Below, piece by piece: positions 25,751-35,420 of a DNA stretch of 64,000 nucleotides; the stretch's first letter is position 1, and each line of letters starts with the position of its first letter. Location of the stretch: positions 536,658-600,657 of the forward strand of contig NZ_JNJB01000004.1 of assembly GCF_000701505.1 (NCBI RefSeq). Direction: 5' to 3'. The notes beneath the pieces are model-generated. The model had not been told where the DNA came from. It made no database searches and saw only the letters and a program-made list of their open reading frames with translations. Source of the stretch: Dyadobacter crusticola DSM 16708 (GTDB lineage Bacteria > Bacteroidota > Bacteroidia > Cytophagales > Spirosomataceae). The position numbers and the translations under genes were made by a program.

Positions 25751-27121
25751 TTAAAATGGCGGAAAACGGACTGCGAACGTTGTCCCGGAACCTGGTACCG
25801 ACTCCACGTCAATCGTTGCGCCCTGCATATTGATAATGCGCTTCGTTAAGGCCAGACCAATTCCGTAGCCCGCCTTACTGCTGGTGGCACCGCTTCGGTA
25901 GAATGTATCAAAAATGTAAGGTAACTCAGCCGCTGCAATGCCCACGCCACGGTCTTTGAAATAAATCCGGATGTAATTATTAACAATTTCAAGCGACACA
26001 TTTACCGTTTTGTCTTCCGAGTATTTACATGCGTTGTCCATCAGATTAACGAATGCAGTGCGCAGCAGACTTTCGTCACCAAACCTCTTCAGTTGCTCTT
26101 CGTCATCGGGAATTTTGTCGTAAGCTACTTTCACCAGATATCCCTGGTTCTTTTGTTCAACCGAAGTTTTCGCCTGCCAGAGTACCTCGTCTATCCTGAT
26201 TTTCTTAAATGAAACCTTAAATGCATTCTCGTCAGTCTGGGCGAGTTCCAGGAGCCTGCTCACTAGTCCATTCATTTCCTTTGCTTCGGCCCAGATCCCT
26301 TTTAATGCGTCCTGGTATTCGGTCGGAGAACGTTCCTTCATCAGTCCGAGCTCTGCTTCGCTCATGATCAGTGCGAGGGGTGTGCGGAGTTCATGCGAGG
26401 CGTGGGACACGAAGTTCTTTTGTGCAACAAAGGCAATTTCCAGTCTTGTAAGCATTTGATTAAAGGTTTCCGCCAGCAAAGCCAACTCATCCTTTTCACG
26501 ACCTACACTCACTTTTTCGTGCAGGTTACCCGCTGAAATGTTGTTAACCTGGGCGATAATGTCGGCCACAGGCTTGATCGCGTCGTTGGAAAACTGCCAG
26601 CCCGCCACGGCCACCAGGATTAGCGACAGCAGCCAGCCGATCAAAAGGATCTCACGCAGCCTGTTCAGCTGGTTCATACCCAAGGTATCATCGGCAATGA
26701 TCACCACGATCCACGGCTTGCGATGATCCTGCAGAATGTGCCGGATCACAAATACTTCTTTATTCTGGTACTTGGTCTTGATCTCTTTTCCAGCACGCGC
26801 ATCGGCGAGGGTAGCTTTGGATATTTTGAGATCTTCGGCTCCGCTCATGTAGATAACCGAGTCGGACCCGTCGTAAATGGTAATTTCTTCGTTCAGGAGA
26901 ATGGTTTTATTCTCCTTTTCTATTTTTTCAATATCTGCTTTGCTGATCCCGTTACTCGCCTCCACCAGCTGTGCGATCGTCTGTGCGCGCTCGTTCAGAA
27001 ATGAATAGAATTGCTTTTCCCTGTACTGATCATAAAAAAAGTAGATCGCCAAACAGAAAAGCGCCATGATGGAACCCACCAGCATGGTAAACATGAGCGT
27101 CAGGCGGGCCTTGATGTTCAT
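25751..27121 (-). CDS. Sensor histidine kinase, paralogue of the metal-efflux kinase
   Basis: A 456-residue membrane kinase with TM1 (about 8-28), a periplasmic domain of roughly 125 residues, TM2 (about 155-176), HAMP, H-box SHELRTPLALIMSEAE and an HATPase domain with NLMDNACKYS, DRGVGIA and YGIGLALTK. It overlaps the upstream regulator gene by 4 bp (ATGA), so the two are translationally coupled. Architecture and many positions match the kinase at 3319-4686, but no transport or other output gene adjoins this copy. The signal is unknown; from the paralogy, envelope or metal stress is possible. Confidence 0.92.
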   Translation of the reverse strand: MNIKARLTLMFTMLVGSIMALFCLAIYFFYDQYREKQFYSFLNERAQTIAQLVEASNGISKADIEKIEKENKTILLNEEITIYDGSDSVIYMSGAEDLKISKATLADARAGKEIKTKYQNKEVFVIRHILQDHRKPWIVVIIADDTLGMNQLNRLREILLIGWLLSLILVAVAGWQFSNDAIKPVADIIAQVNNISAGNLHEKVSVGREKDELALLAETFNQMLTRLEIAFVAQKNFVSHASHELRTPLALIMSEAELGLMKERSPTEYQDALKGIWAEAKEMNGLVSRLLELAQTDENAFKVSFKKIRIDEVLWQAKTSVEQKNQGYLVKVAYDKIPDDEEQLKRFGDESLLRTAFVNLMDNACKYSEDKTVNVSLEIVNNYIRIYFKDRGVGIAAAELPYIFDTFYRSGATSSKAGYGIGLALTKRIINMQGATIDVESVPGSGTTFAVRFPPF

Positions 27122-27795
27122 TCCTCTTTGAAAATATATCCCATTCCCACAACTGTGTGGATCAGCTTGTTGGGGTAATCCTTATCTACTTTTTTCCTCA
27201 AAAAGTTGATGTATACATCGATCACATTGGTACCTGTGTCAAACCGGATATCCCAAACCTGCTCAGCAATGTCGACCCTTGATACTACCCGGCCCCGGTT
27301 GCGCATCAGGTATTCCAGCAATGCAAACTCCTTAGCCGTGAGATCAATGCGGTTGCCGGCCCTGCGTGCTACCTTTTCGTCCAGGTTCAGTTCAAGATCG
27401 GCGATTGTCAGTACCTGGCTGGACTGCTCTCTCGTGGTACTCCGATGCGCGAGTACCTTTACCCTTGCGATCAGTTCGCGGAATTCGAATGGTTTAACCA
27501 GATAATCGTCGCCGCCTGCTTCGAAGCCGTCGAGCTTATCGTCGATTGTGCCGAGTGCAGTGAGGAAAAGAATGGGAGTCGAAAGCCCATCATTCCGCAG
27601 TTGTCTGGCGAGATCATATCCATTCAGAAGCGGGAGGTTTACATCAAGGATAATAATATCAAACCGGTAATTGGAAGCCATTTTCTTACCAACCTGACCA
27701 TCATAAGCCAGCTCAACTTCCCAGGATTGCTCTTCCAGTCCCCTTTTCAGGAAACCGGCCAGCTTCGGCTCGTCTTCAACGACTAGAATTTTCAT
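27118..27795 (-). CDS. OmpR-family response regulator, paralogue of the metal-efflux regulator
   Basis: A 225-residue OmpR/PhoB-type regulator: receiver domain with E8/D9-type acidic pocket, phospho-acceptor Asp in IILDVNLPLLNG, Lys in YLVKPF, and a winged-helix output domain (DLTAKEFALLEYLM, ending VVGMGYIF). It is followed by its kinase with a 4-bp overlap. The effector domain is close to that of the regulator at 2627-3313, including the NVxxVYINxLRKKVDKD segment, so the two may recognise related DNA sites; that is an inference. Confidence 0.93.
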   Translation of the reverse strand: MKILVVEDEPKLAGFLKRGLEEQSWEVELAYDGQVGKKMASNYRFDIIILDVNLPLLNGYDLARQLRNDGLSTPILFLTALGTIDDKLDGFEAGGDDYLVKPFEFRELIARVKVLAHRSTTREQSSQVLTIADLELNLDEKVARRAGNRIDLTAKEFALLEYLMRNRGRVVSRVDIAEQVWDIRFDTGTNVIDVYINFLRKKVDKDYPNKLIHTVVGMGYIFKEE

Positions 27796-27842
27796 AGCAG
27801 CGGTAAATATTTATAAGCCCAATGTCGCACACATTTCTACTT

Positions 27843-27879
27843 AAAAAAAGGCTGACCGAAATATCGGACAGCCTTTTTG
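27843..27879 (-). terminator. Bidirectional terminator between the DinB and regulator genes
   Basis: AAAAAGGCTGACCGA-AATA-TCGGACAGCCTTTTT is a long stem with one A-A mismatch, flanked by A and T runs on both sides. It lies downstream of the DinB-family gene on the minus strand and upstream of the regulator, so it isolates the two-component pair. Confidence 0.85.
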
Positions 27880-28003
27880 TCTATATCCACACCATTGGAA
27901 AGTCAGCAGCAATGTGCTAAGACGATCCTTTATAATGCAAACTAAAAAATTTGAACAATAAATACTATGCAAGTCGCACTTTTAACAAAATATCCTACAA
28001 GTA

Positions 28004-28564
28004 TCAGTAGTAATCTGCACCCTGATCAAAATCGGAACGGTCGTTGTACGCACCAAAATCATCGTCCTCTTCCAGCCTCATCCCCTTCAATGCTTTCTTG
28101 ATCAATCCGATCTGTCCCGCGTGATATACATCGTGCTGTATGATCCCGTGGATCAATGTGTAATAGGAATAATCACGCCCGGGCACGAATTCCTCGAGGA
28201 AGCTGTCGCTTTCGATTTTTTCGAGTTCGGAGATGAGTTCTTCCTGCGAAAGGCTCAGTTCCATTTGAATTGCTTCCCATTCAAATTCATCCACAACCGG
28301 GAATTTCTTCCAGTCTTTATCCTGCGTTTTAATGTCAAACTCGGCATCACCCTGTATCTTTCGAACAGTAAAAATCCGCCAGGTAGTCATGTGGTACACG
28401 ATCTCCGCAATGGAATGCGTGTTGGTACTTAGTCTGGCCTCTGCCATTTTCGGGGTAACATCCCGCAAAGCCTCTACAACGGAAGGTCCGTACCACGCCT
28501 CTTCACTTTCATAGGTATCATTAAGAACATCTATGATCCTTAAAATCTCTTCTTTTGTTTCCAT
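28004..28564 (-). CDS. DinB-family protein
   Basis: A 186-residue four-helix-bundle protein of the DinB/YfiT superfamily. The spaced histidines expected for the metal site are visible: SIAEIVYHMTTW in helix 2 and HGIIQHDVYHAGQI in the C-terminal part, giving a His3 site. Members include damage-inducible proteins of unknown activity and thiol-dependent transferases. The start was set at the ATG at 28564 (METKEE); a TTG three codons upstream is possible. The acidic tail (EEDDDFGAYNDRSDFDQG) is unusual. No neighbour indicates a substrate. Confidence 0.85.
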   Translation of the reverse strand: METKEEILRIIDVLNDTYESEEAWYGPSVVEALRDVTPKMAEARLSTNTHSIAEIVYHMTTWRIFTVRKIQGDAEFDIKTQDKDWKKFPVVDEFEWEAIQMELSLSQEELISELEKIESDSFLEEFVPGRDYSYYTLIHGIIQHDVYHAGQIGLIKKALKGMRLEEDDDFGAYNDRSDFDQGADYY

Positions 28565-28899
28565 ATCTATCAATTAATGCAAGGTGCTGCTGGATTTTTC
28601 GAAACCAAAGATGGCAAATTATGCCTTCTCATTATTTACCAGGATTCATTTTTGTTGAACGCACACTCACTGGCTTCGCACGATTTTAATATCCGCCCAG
28701 AACAACAATATTTCTGTGCCCGGCAGTTGCTAATGCTTTCGTTCTGCAAAGAAACTTCTTTACAACCAATTTCTAAAGATTCCCGTCTTTGCTTGAAAAC
28801 AGGCCCCGTCCAACCAAAATATTGAACACGGAATGGACCAGAAATAAAATGTTCAATTTCAATTTTCGTTTAATTATCAAATTAAAATTTAGACCCAAA
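28565..28899. other. 335-bp divergent intergenic region
   Basis: It lies between the DinB gene (minus) and the DUF4136 lipoprotein gene (plus). Reading frames in it, including an in-frame 5' extension of the lipoprotein gene from 28789, lack support because they would bury the lipoprotein signal. Both promoters must lie here. No repeat or RNA gene was recognised. Confidence 0.4.
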
Positions 28900-29514
28900 A
28901 TGTTAAAGAAAGCCTCGTTATTCCTTCTGATAGCTGGCCTGGGATTGATTTCATGCTCAAAAGACCCTATTAGTGACCTGTCCACCGAAGAGTCTCTGGT
29001 ATATGTAACCAATCACGATCAATCAGCCAATTTTACACAGTACAAAACATTCAGCATCGTTGATTCCGTGCTGGTAGTTGAGAACAATCGCTCAGGAACA
29101 GCATTGAGTGACCTTGACAGAGATGTTTTAAACCGGATTATAACCAAAATGCAGGGCCTCGGTTATAAATACGTGAGCCCAAAAAGCAACCCCGATGTGG
29201 GTATCAATGTAACCTGGGTTACCAATACTTACCTGAATGTAGTTTCTCAGCCACTTTCGTCTTATTACGGCGGGTACTGGGGCGGGGGCCTTGGTTATGG
29301 CTACGGATACCCCAACTACTATAGTTACTACGAAACAGCCGAAAGCTACTGGTTGATTTCCATGCTGGATTTCAAGAATCCAAATACTACCAACAAAACT
29401 TTCAATGTGATCTGGGATGCTCAGATCAGAGGTTCGGGAATCGGCAACAGGCAGTATGTTGACACGATGGTGGACTCGATTTTTGGCCAGTCCGGATATT
29501 TAAAGATTAACTGA
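28900..29514 (+). CDS. DUF4136 lipoprotein
   Basis: A 204-residue lipoprotein. The signal MLKKASLFLLIAGLGLISC ends in lipobox GLISC with Cys19 as the lipidated residue. The mature part has the DUF4136 pattern (YKTFSIVDSV, then LDRDVLNRIITKMQGLGYKYV, then NPDVGINVTW), a domain found in outer-membrane-associated lipoproteins of unknown function. A Gly/Tyr-rich loop (GGYWGGGLGYGYGYP) is typical of the Bacteroidota members. The start at 28900 is fixed by the lipobox. The stop is 2 bp before the next gene, so the two are cotranscribed. Confidence 0.88.
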   Translation: MLKKASLFLLIAGLGLISCSKDPISDLSTEESLVYVTNHDQSANFTQYKTFSIVDSVLVVENNRSGTALSDLDRDVLNRIITKMQGLGYKYVSPKSNPDVGINVTWVTNTYLNVVSQPLSSYYGGYWGGGLGYGYGYPNYYSYYETAESYWLISMLDFKNPNTTNKTFNVIWDAQIRGSGIGNRQYVDTMVDSIFGQSGYLKIN

Positions 29515-29516
29515 AA

Positions 29517-30176
29517 ATGAAAAAATTAATAGTAGCAGCCTTTTTTCTGGCCGGTTTCATACCTGCATTTGCGCAGGATGCACCTAAACTTTATACATTG
29601 CCTTCGCCTTTCGAACGGTATACGCACTACCTGGCAACCCTGCGGTTTACAGGTGCAGTACCTTTAGGTTCGTTCTCAGATCAGTACATTGACAAGGCCT
29701 CGTTCCAGAATGCTTCGGTTTCCATTGAGTGGGTTTTAAGAAATTCACCCATTTCAATCGGCGGTGAGATCGGTTCGACTTACTTTCAAAAGCGGCTGCC
29801 TCGTGCAATATATGAGAATGGCAGTGAGACGATATCAGCAGTGCAAACGCGCACTTTGTCGCAATATCCTGTGGAGCTTTTTGGCAACTACCATTTCCTG
29901 GGACGGACATCGAGCATTCAGCCTTACGTTCAGGTGAGCGGTGGAGTTAGCATTCTGGACAATGTGCTTTATTACGGCAGTTTGTCTTCGCAGCACCAGA
30001 AAGTTGCACCGAAATACGGGATTGGGCTTGGCTCTAAATTCCTTTTCAAAAAAGACGGATCAGTGGGTGTGGATGTGCGTGTGAAATATGACGGCACAGC
30101 TTACAAACACGATTATATCGAGAAAGGAGTGTCGTCGCTGAACGGTTCGGTAGGCATTTTCTATCGTTGGTGGTAA
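29517..30176 (+). CDS. Small outer-membrane beta-barrel-like protein
   Basis: A 219-residue exported protein with signal peptide MKKLIVAAFFLAGFIPAFAQ. The mature sequence alternates polar and hydrophobic residues in strands rich in Tyr/Phe/Gly (VSIEWVLRNSPISIGGEIGSTYF, GLGSKFLFKKDGSVGVDVRVKY) and ends with aromatic FYRWW, as expected of an 8-stranded outer-membrane barrel. It starts 2 bp after the DUF4136 lipoprotein stop and ends 10 bp before the next gene, so the three probably form an envelope operon. Function unknown. Confidence 0.8.
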   Translation: MKKLIVAAFFLAGFIPAFAQDAPKLYTLPSPFERYTHYLATLRFTGAVPLGSFSDQYIDKASFQNASVSIEWVLRNSPISIGGEIGSTYFQKRLPRAIYENGSETISAVQTRTLSQYPVELFGNYHFLGRTSSIQPYVQVSGGVSILDNVLYYGSLSSQHQKVAPKYGIGLGSKFLFKKDGSVGVDVRVKYDGTAYKHDYIEKGVSSLNGSVGIFYRWW

Positions 30177-30186
30177 TCATCAGATT

Positions 30187-32349
30187 GTGGTACATAAAAA
30201 CAAAGTTTTGTCAAAATCATTTTTTCTTTGGGCCTCGGGAATATTCATTTTTCTGGCTGGTTCTGGGCTATGGGCCTGGAACCGCTTCGGCCCTTCCGGC
30301 GACCGCCATTATCCGGAGAGTACCAAAGGTTTCCCGGTTGCAACTACGATTGACTCCTCTTCAAATGCCTGCGACCTGGTGATACGCAGGTACCGGCAGA
30401 TCGGCTCCGAAATGCAATTTGAGCTTGCAGCAAATGTCGGCGGGCTTGCTCCTTACAATGTAGAACTGACCCAATCGGGCAAGGTTCAGAAGTTTTCCGA
30501 TCTCCCGCACAGATACGGAGCCTGGCTCACACTGCCCGGAGTTGATCTGAGTGCAGGCGAAGCAAATATTAAAGTTGTCAGCCTGGGACAACCTGGTTGT
30601 GAGACTACCGCTTCATTCAATTTCGACGGTTCGATCAAGAATGAAATACCGGATGTTTCGCAATGGATCCGGCACGGAAGTAAAGACAACTGGCTTGACG
30701 TGCGGCCCGTGTTGAAGGACGGAAAGCTGTTTCTCAAAGATTTTGCCAATTACCAGGACGGCCGGACAAAGGTGGTGATGATCGATGGTATCGGCGTGAA
30801 TGGACTGGAAAACGGCATTGAGGTAAGACCCGGCTATCTTTACTCCATTACTGCGCGGTGGATCGACGCACCTTATAATGATTGGTGGAACGAACTTAAA
30901 AACCGCTCCCTACGTCAGCAAAATATCTGGATTTCAGGCAAAGTTTCAGATCAGACAAACTCGACGCTGACCAGGATTAACATTCCCGACTGGTTTGCTC
31001 CTCCACGGGGTTTGAATGTAACATTTGATACCAAATTCCCGGAATTTGAACCTGTCAAAAACAAGATTGTAGCTCAATACAGAGTAAACGATTACGTTCC
31101 GGCTGAAAACTACTACAAGCGCGGGATCGGATATCTTTTTAATACTGAAAAAGAGTATCCCCCAAGCAAGCTACACTATACAGCCACACCTAATTATTTC
31201 GCAGATCAGGACGATAAATGGTTTTCCCAGCTCAGTAGGCAGGAAGTTGAATCGCGGGCAGGAGTGCCAGGCTTCGGTGTTTATGCATTTGATTTCGAGT
31301 TCTGGAACCAGAAGTATTCTCCCGAGGTGAAGCAGCGCCTGTTCTGGTTTGCAAGTGTGATCAGGAAAAACCATCCGCAAATGTACCTGATGGATTATTG
31401 GGGCGGCGGCGCTTACACCAATCCACATATTAATACAGTGGGAGGCGCGAAACCAGCCGATTTTTACAAAGATTATCAAGAGCCAAAAGCAAACAATACC
31501 AACTTCGACATCATGCCAAGCGGGGAAAGTCTGCGAACTGTATTCAACACGGTTCCCATTGACGTTTACTCGAAATCAATGTTCCCGATGGACGAAAAGG
31601 GTAATTCCCCAAATAACTTCGTGCTGCTCTCTGCCACGCATTCGCACCGGATTAACCAGCAGATACCTTATCAGAAAAACAATAAGTTTATATTTTACGG
31701 CTGGAACAAGTACCAGCCTTTGTACAAAGACCCCATTAATCCGTGGAATTACCAGCTTACCAATCCCAAAGGCGAGCTGATCATGAACCAGCTTGAATTA
31801 ATGCCAGCCAGCCAGGCGCTGAGTTTATCGCTCTTTTCACTAGTGCTGTTTGACGGTTATTACCTGTGGCAGGACAGTGCGCCGGTCGGAAATGATCCGA
31901 ATGCATACCAGCTATCCAAAGACAGCTGGGGCTGGGGATATGAATGGTACGCAGCAGACGGAAAAACACCGGAAAGCGAAGTGGGTAAAAACAGGACCAG
32001 CGGCGCCCCCATGTCTTGGGATTTCCCTACTGAATATTACATGCTGGGCAACTGGATGGCCAAGCAGGTGGAAGATGTGATTACGGGTGGTACCGTTAAA
32101 GATCTTGCATTCAAGTCAAATGGGAATTGGAAACAGCCTAAAAAAGAACAGGCACTGCTCGCTATCGAAAATAAGGAGCCTTTTGTGACCTCTGTTGTGA
32201 AAGGAAAGCAGATCGCCGTACTCGCAGTTGACTGCTTCCAATCACCCAATGCAAATAAAGTAATGCAGGTACGATTGCCCGATGGAACTGAAACTTCCAT
32301 CGAGCTATATGGTAACTGGCCGTCGCTTTACCGTGGGACATTGAAATAA
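30187..32349 (+). CDS. Large membrane-anchored protein of unknown function
   Basis: A 720-residue protein starting with GTG; I do not recognise the family. An N-terminal hydrophobic segment (SFFLWASGIFIFLAGSGLWAW, residues 11-31) would anchor or export it. Residues 45-160 look like an immunoglobulin-like beta domain (ELAANVGGLAPYNVELTQSG). The central 250-600 region has aromatic, acidic stretches (VYAFDFEFWNQKY, YLMDYWGGGAY) that recall TIM-barrel glycoside hydrolases, but no catalytic pair can be assigned. The start is 10 bp after the barrel protein, and the stop abuts the pheA stop on the opposite strand with no gap. A surface or periplasmic carbohydrate-related role is only suggested. Confidence 0.75.
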   Translation: MVHKNKVLSKSFFLWASGIFIFLAGSGLWAWNRFGPSGDRHYPESTKGFPVATTIDSSSNACDLVIRRYRQIGSEMQFELAANVGGLAPYNVELTQSGKVQKFSDLPHRYGAWLTLPGVDLSAGEANIKVVSLGQPGCETTASFNFDGSIKNEIPDVSQWIRHGSKDNWLDVRPVLKDGKLFLKDFANYQDGRTKVVMIDGIGVNGLENGIEVRPGYLYSITARWIDAPYNDWWNELKNRSLRQQNIWISGKVSDQTNSTLTRINIPDWFAPPRGLNVTFDTKFPEFEPVKNKIVAQYRVNDYVPAENYYKRGIGYLFNTEKEYPPSKLHYTATPNYFADQDDKWFSQLSRQEVESRAGVPGFGVYAFDFEFWNQKYSPEVKQRLFWFASVIRKNHPQMYLMDYWGGGAYTNPHINTVGGAKPADFYKDYQEPKANNTNFDIMPSGESLRTVFNTVPIDVYSKSMFPMDEKGNSPNNFVLLSATHSHRINQQIPYQKNNKFIFYGWNKYQPLYKDPINPWNYQLTNPKGELIMNQLELMPASQALSLSLFSLVLFDGYYLWQDSAPVGNDPNAYQLSKDSWGWGYEWYAADGKTPESEVGKNRTSGAPMSWDFPTEYYMLGNWMAKQVEDVITGGTVKDLAFKSNGNWKQPKKEQALLAIENKEPFVTSVVKGKQIAVLAVDCFQSPNANKVMQVRLPDGTETSIELYGNWPSLYRGTLK

Positions 32350-33423
32350 TCAGGATACTTTGATGTAGCTGCCCAGCCATTTCAAATGCGTACCGTATTT
32401 GTGCATGATCTCCTGCACCGGCGGGTCCTGCATATGCCCCAGAAATTCTACCAGGAACCAGGTCCTGAATGCAGCTTCGCCTCTTAGCGGTCTGCTCTCA
32501 ATCTTGGTCAGGTTGATACCGCGATCGTTGAAATCTTTCAGGAACTCGTAAAGTACACCAGGGCGGTTTGTATTCGGCAGATTGGCAATAACTGTCGTTT
32601 TGTCGTCGTCGCTCTTCGTATTTGCGAAGTCTTTGGCTAGGATCAAGAACCGCGTCCTGTTCTGGTCACTGTCTTCAATATTATCAAAAAGCGTGGGTAC
32701 CCCGAAAAGCCGAGCCGAAATCGAAGAGCAGATTGCAGCAGCATCGGGCTCTTCCGCGGCCATTTTCGCAGCTTTTGAAGTTGATTCTACCGGGATCAGT
32801 TCTACATTCATTCCGGCAAGGTATTCCTGTATAAATTTACCGCATTGCCTGAATGCGATATCCTTGGAATAAATGCGCCGGATATCTTTAAGGCTGTCGG
32901 ATTGAGAAGCAAAAGTAAAATGCACCTGTAAGAGCACCTCGGCTACAATGGACAGGTTTTTTTCACGCAGGAAATCTACGGTCTCGATAACGATACCTTC
33001 CTGGTTATTTTCAATGGGTACCACGCCGAACTTCGCCCGGCCTGTCTCCACGCTTTCGAAAACGGAATGGATTGTCGGCAGAACCAGGTATTCGCTCATT
33101 CCACCAAACCGGCTCTCGGCCGCCTGATGGGTAAAGCTGCCTTCTGGCCCCAGGTAAGACACTCTTTCGGGTAGTTCGAGATTACGGGAAACCGCGAAAA
33201 TCTCAAAGAAGATGGCGTTGATAGCCTGGCGCGTCAGCAGTCCGTTATTTCGTTTTTCAAGCCTGTCCAGGATCTGTTTTTCTCTTTCGGGGCGATAAAT
33301 GATCGATTGTGACGACCGTTTCAGCTCGCCTACTTTTTGAACAAGCTCCATTCGCTCGTTCAAAATGGACAATAGCTGATCGTCAAGTGAGTCAATCCTG
33401 TTTCTTAAATCCTGTAAATCCAC
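32350..33423 (-). CDS. pheA: Bifunctional chorismate mutase / prephenate dehydratase
   Basis: A 357-residue P-protein for phenylalanine synthesis, converting chorismate to prephenate and then phenylpyruvate in the cytoplasm. Residues 1-85 are an AroQ chorismate mutase (LRNRIDSLDDQLLSILNERM, RPEREKQIL). Residues 88-270 are the dehydratase domain (SYLGPEGSFTHQAA, VVPIENNQEG, and the catalytic-region threonine in DQNRTRF). Residues 283-355 form an ACT domain with the ESRP motif (IESRPLRGE), the site of phenylalanine feedback inhibition. Its stop abuts that of the opposing gene at 32349. It follows parE on the minus strand with a 35-bp gap. Confidence 0.95.
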   Translation of the reverse strand: MDLQDLRNRIDSLDDQLLSILNERMELVQKVGELKRSSQSIIYRPEREKQILDRLEKRNNGLLTRQAINAIFFEIFAVSRNLELPERVSYLGPEGSFTHQAAESRFGGMSEYLVLPTIHSVFESVETGRAKFGVVPIENNQEGIVIETVDFLREKNLSIVAEVLLQVHFTFASQSDSLKDIRRIYSKDIAFRQCGKFIQEYLAGMNVELIPVESTSKAAKMAAEEPDAAAICSSISARLFGVPTLFDNIEDSDQNRTRFLILAKDFANTKSDDDKTTVIANLPNTNRPGVLYEFLKDFNDRGINLTKIESRPLRGEAAFRTWFLVEFLGHMQDPPVQEIMHKYGTHLKWLGSYIKVS

Positions 33424-33458
33424 AAATGATATTGTAAAATGATTGGTAATAATATCAG

Positions 33459-35330
33459 CTATCCGGCCAGCGCCAGCTCTTCTATATTCTTCTCGATTTT
33501 CAGGTTGTCGATGATAAACCGCTGCCTCTCCGGCGTGTTTTTACCCATAAAATAACCCAGCAGCTTTTGAATCGAAGTCTCTTTTTGCAGAATAACGGGT
33601 TCAATGCGCATATCCTCACCGATAAACTTTCCGAATTCTTCCGGTGATATCTCGCCCAGACCTTTGAACCTCGTAATTTCCGGCTTGCTGCCTAACTTAT
33701 GGATCGCGTACTGCTTTTCCTCGTCGCTGTAACAGTAAATGGTTTCCTTCTTGTTACGGACCCGGAAAAGCGGCGTTTCCAAAACGAACACGTGTCCATT
33801 ACGTACCAGATCAGGGAAGAACTGCAGGAAGAATGTCATCAGCAGCAAGCGGATATGCATTCCGTCTACGTCCGCGTCAGTAGCGATGATAATGCGGTTA
33901 AAACGCAAATTTTCGACGCCGTTTTCAATGTCGAGAGCGTGTTGAAGCAAGTTAAATTCCTCGTTTTCGTACACGATCTTTTTGGTTAAACCAAAACAGT
34001 TCAGTGGTTTTCCCCTCAAACTGAATACAGCCTGAGTCTGGATATTTCTCGACTTGGTAATGGAGCCGCTTGCCGAATCACCCTCGGTGATAAACAATGT
34101 AGTTTCGTAACGGAGCTCGTTTTTAAGGTCGGTCAAATGCAGTCGACAATCCCTGAGTTTCTTATTGTGCAAATTGGCTTTTTTGGCTCTGTCATTTGCC
34201 AGTTTCTTGATTCCCGCCAATTCCTTCCGCTCGCGTTCCGATTGCTCAATGCGCTTTTTCAATGCGTCCCGCGATTCAGGGTTCATGTGCAGGTAATTAT
34301 CCAGTCGCTCTTTCACAAAATCATTCACAAAAGTCCGCACAGTAGTACTGTTCGGGTCTGGCGTAATGGTGTTAGAGCCGAGCTTAGTTTTTGTCTGCGA
34401 TTCAAACACAGGCTCTTGCACGCGTATAGCTACTGCCGCACTGATGGACGAGCGAATATCTTCCGGCGCATAGTCTTTCCCGAAATGCTCACGCACTGCC
34501 TTCACCACAGCTTCACGGAAAGCCACGAGGTGCGTACCACCCTGCGTTGTGTACTGGCCGTTCACGAAAGAATAATACTCTTCTCCGTACTGGTTCCCGT
34601 GTGTCATTGCAAACTCAATATCCTCCCCTTTTAAATGAATGATGGGATAACGGATCGATTCAGCATCTGTTTTGCTTTGCAGCAAATCCAGCAATCCATT
34701 GTGAGAGATGTATTTCTGCCCGTTGAAATTAATCGTGAGGCCCGCATTGAGATAGCAATAATTCCAGATCATGCTATCGAGGTATTGCGGGATATATTTG
34801 AAGTTTTTAAAGATAGCCCCGTCTGGCTCAAATAATGTGTGCGTACCATTCCGCTGGCTGGAAGTCTCTTCGCCAGACTCGCGCAGCAGGGCGCCCTGTT
34901 CAAATTCGGCAATTTTCGTTTTACCGTCGCGGAATGATTGTACCTTAAAATATTGCGAGAGCGCATTCACCGCCTTTGTACCAACTCCATTCAAACCCAC
35001 AGATTTCTGAAAAGCACCGGAGTCATACTTACCACCGGTGTTTATTTTCGAAACACAATCCACAACCTTACCCAGCGGGATACCCCTGCCGTAATCCCTT
35101 ACCTCTACCCTATGCTCCGAAATCTTGATCTCAATCGTTTTGCCATTTCCCATCATGTGTTCGTCAATCGAGTTATCCACGATTTCCTTCACGAGCACAT
35201 AAATACCATCATCCACCGACGACCCATCACCCAATTTTCCAATATACATTCCCGGCCGAAGTCGTATGTGTTCCTTCCAGTCCAGAGACCTGATACTATC
35301 CTCGTCGTATTGAACGTTTGCACTTTCCAT
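33459..35330 (-). CDS. parE: DNA topoisomerase IV subunit B
   Basis: A 623-residue type IIA topoisomerase ATPase subunit. The GHKL ATPase domain is at the N-terminus ([30 protein letters not shown]), then the transducer domain, then the TOPRIM domain with EGDSASGS and the [12 protein letters not shown] metal motif. Length and the absence of the GyrB insert point to ParE rather than GyrB. With ParC it decatenates chromosomes; no parC is adjacent. The divergent 270-bp region upstream separates it from the polysaccharide locus. Confidence 0.93.
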   Translation of the reverse strand: MESANVQYDEDSIRSLDWKEHIRLRPGMYIGKLGDGSSVDDGIYVLVKEIVDNSIDEHMMGNGKTIEIKISEHRVEVRDYGRGIPLGKVVDCVSKINTGGKYDSGAFQKSVGLNGVGTKAVNALSQYFKVQSFRDGKTKIAEFEQGALLRESGEETSSQRNGTHTLFEPDGAIFKNFKYIPQYLDSMIWNYCYLNAGLTINFNGQKYISHNGLLDLLQSKTDAESIRYPIIHLKGEDIEFAMTHGNQYGEEYYSFVNGQYTTQGGTHLVAFREAVVKAVREHFGKDYAPEDIRSSISAAVAIRVQEPVFESQTKTKLGSNTITPDPNSTTVRTFVNDFVKERLDNYLHMNPESRDALKKRIEQSERERKELAGIKKLANDRAKKANLHNKKLRDCRLHLTDLKNELRYETTLFITEGDSASGSITKSRNIQTQAVFSLRGKPLNCFGLTKKIVYENEEFNLLQHALDIENGVENLRFNRIIIATDADVDGMHIRLLLMTFFLQFFPDLVRNGHVFVLETPLFRVRNKKETIYCYSDEEKQYAIHKLGSKPEITRFKGLGEISPEEFGKFIGEDMRIEPVILQKETSIQKLLGYFMGKNTPERQRFIIDNLKIEKNIEELALAG

Positions 35331-35412
35331 TTTTATAATTATTCTTTTAGTCTTATTTCCGATTTTGAATATTGTATTTTAATAATTTCAGTTTTTTGTC
35401 GTTACGCTGTTA

Positions 35413-35420
35413 TAACTTTG
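35413..35420 (+). promoter_or_regulatory. Candidate Bacteroidota -7 element upstream of the polysaccharide locus
   Basis: TAACTTTG, within GTTATAACTTTGCG, matches the TAnnTTTG -7 element of the Bacteroidota housekeeping sigma factor. A TTG triplet lies 14 bp upstream rather than the usual 19 or so, so the -33 element is imperfect. It would give a leader of about 170 nt for the exporter gene. Confidence 0.4.

Noticed and set aside
28577..28899. Open frame and in-frame N-terminal extension before the DUF4136 lipoprotein
   Set aside because: The extension would put 37 residues ahead of a clear lipoprotein signal peptide, and the other frame has no protein-like features.
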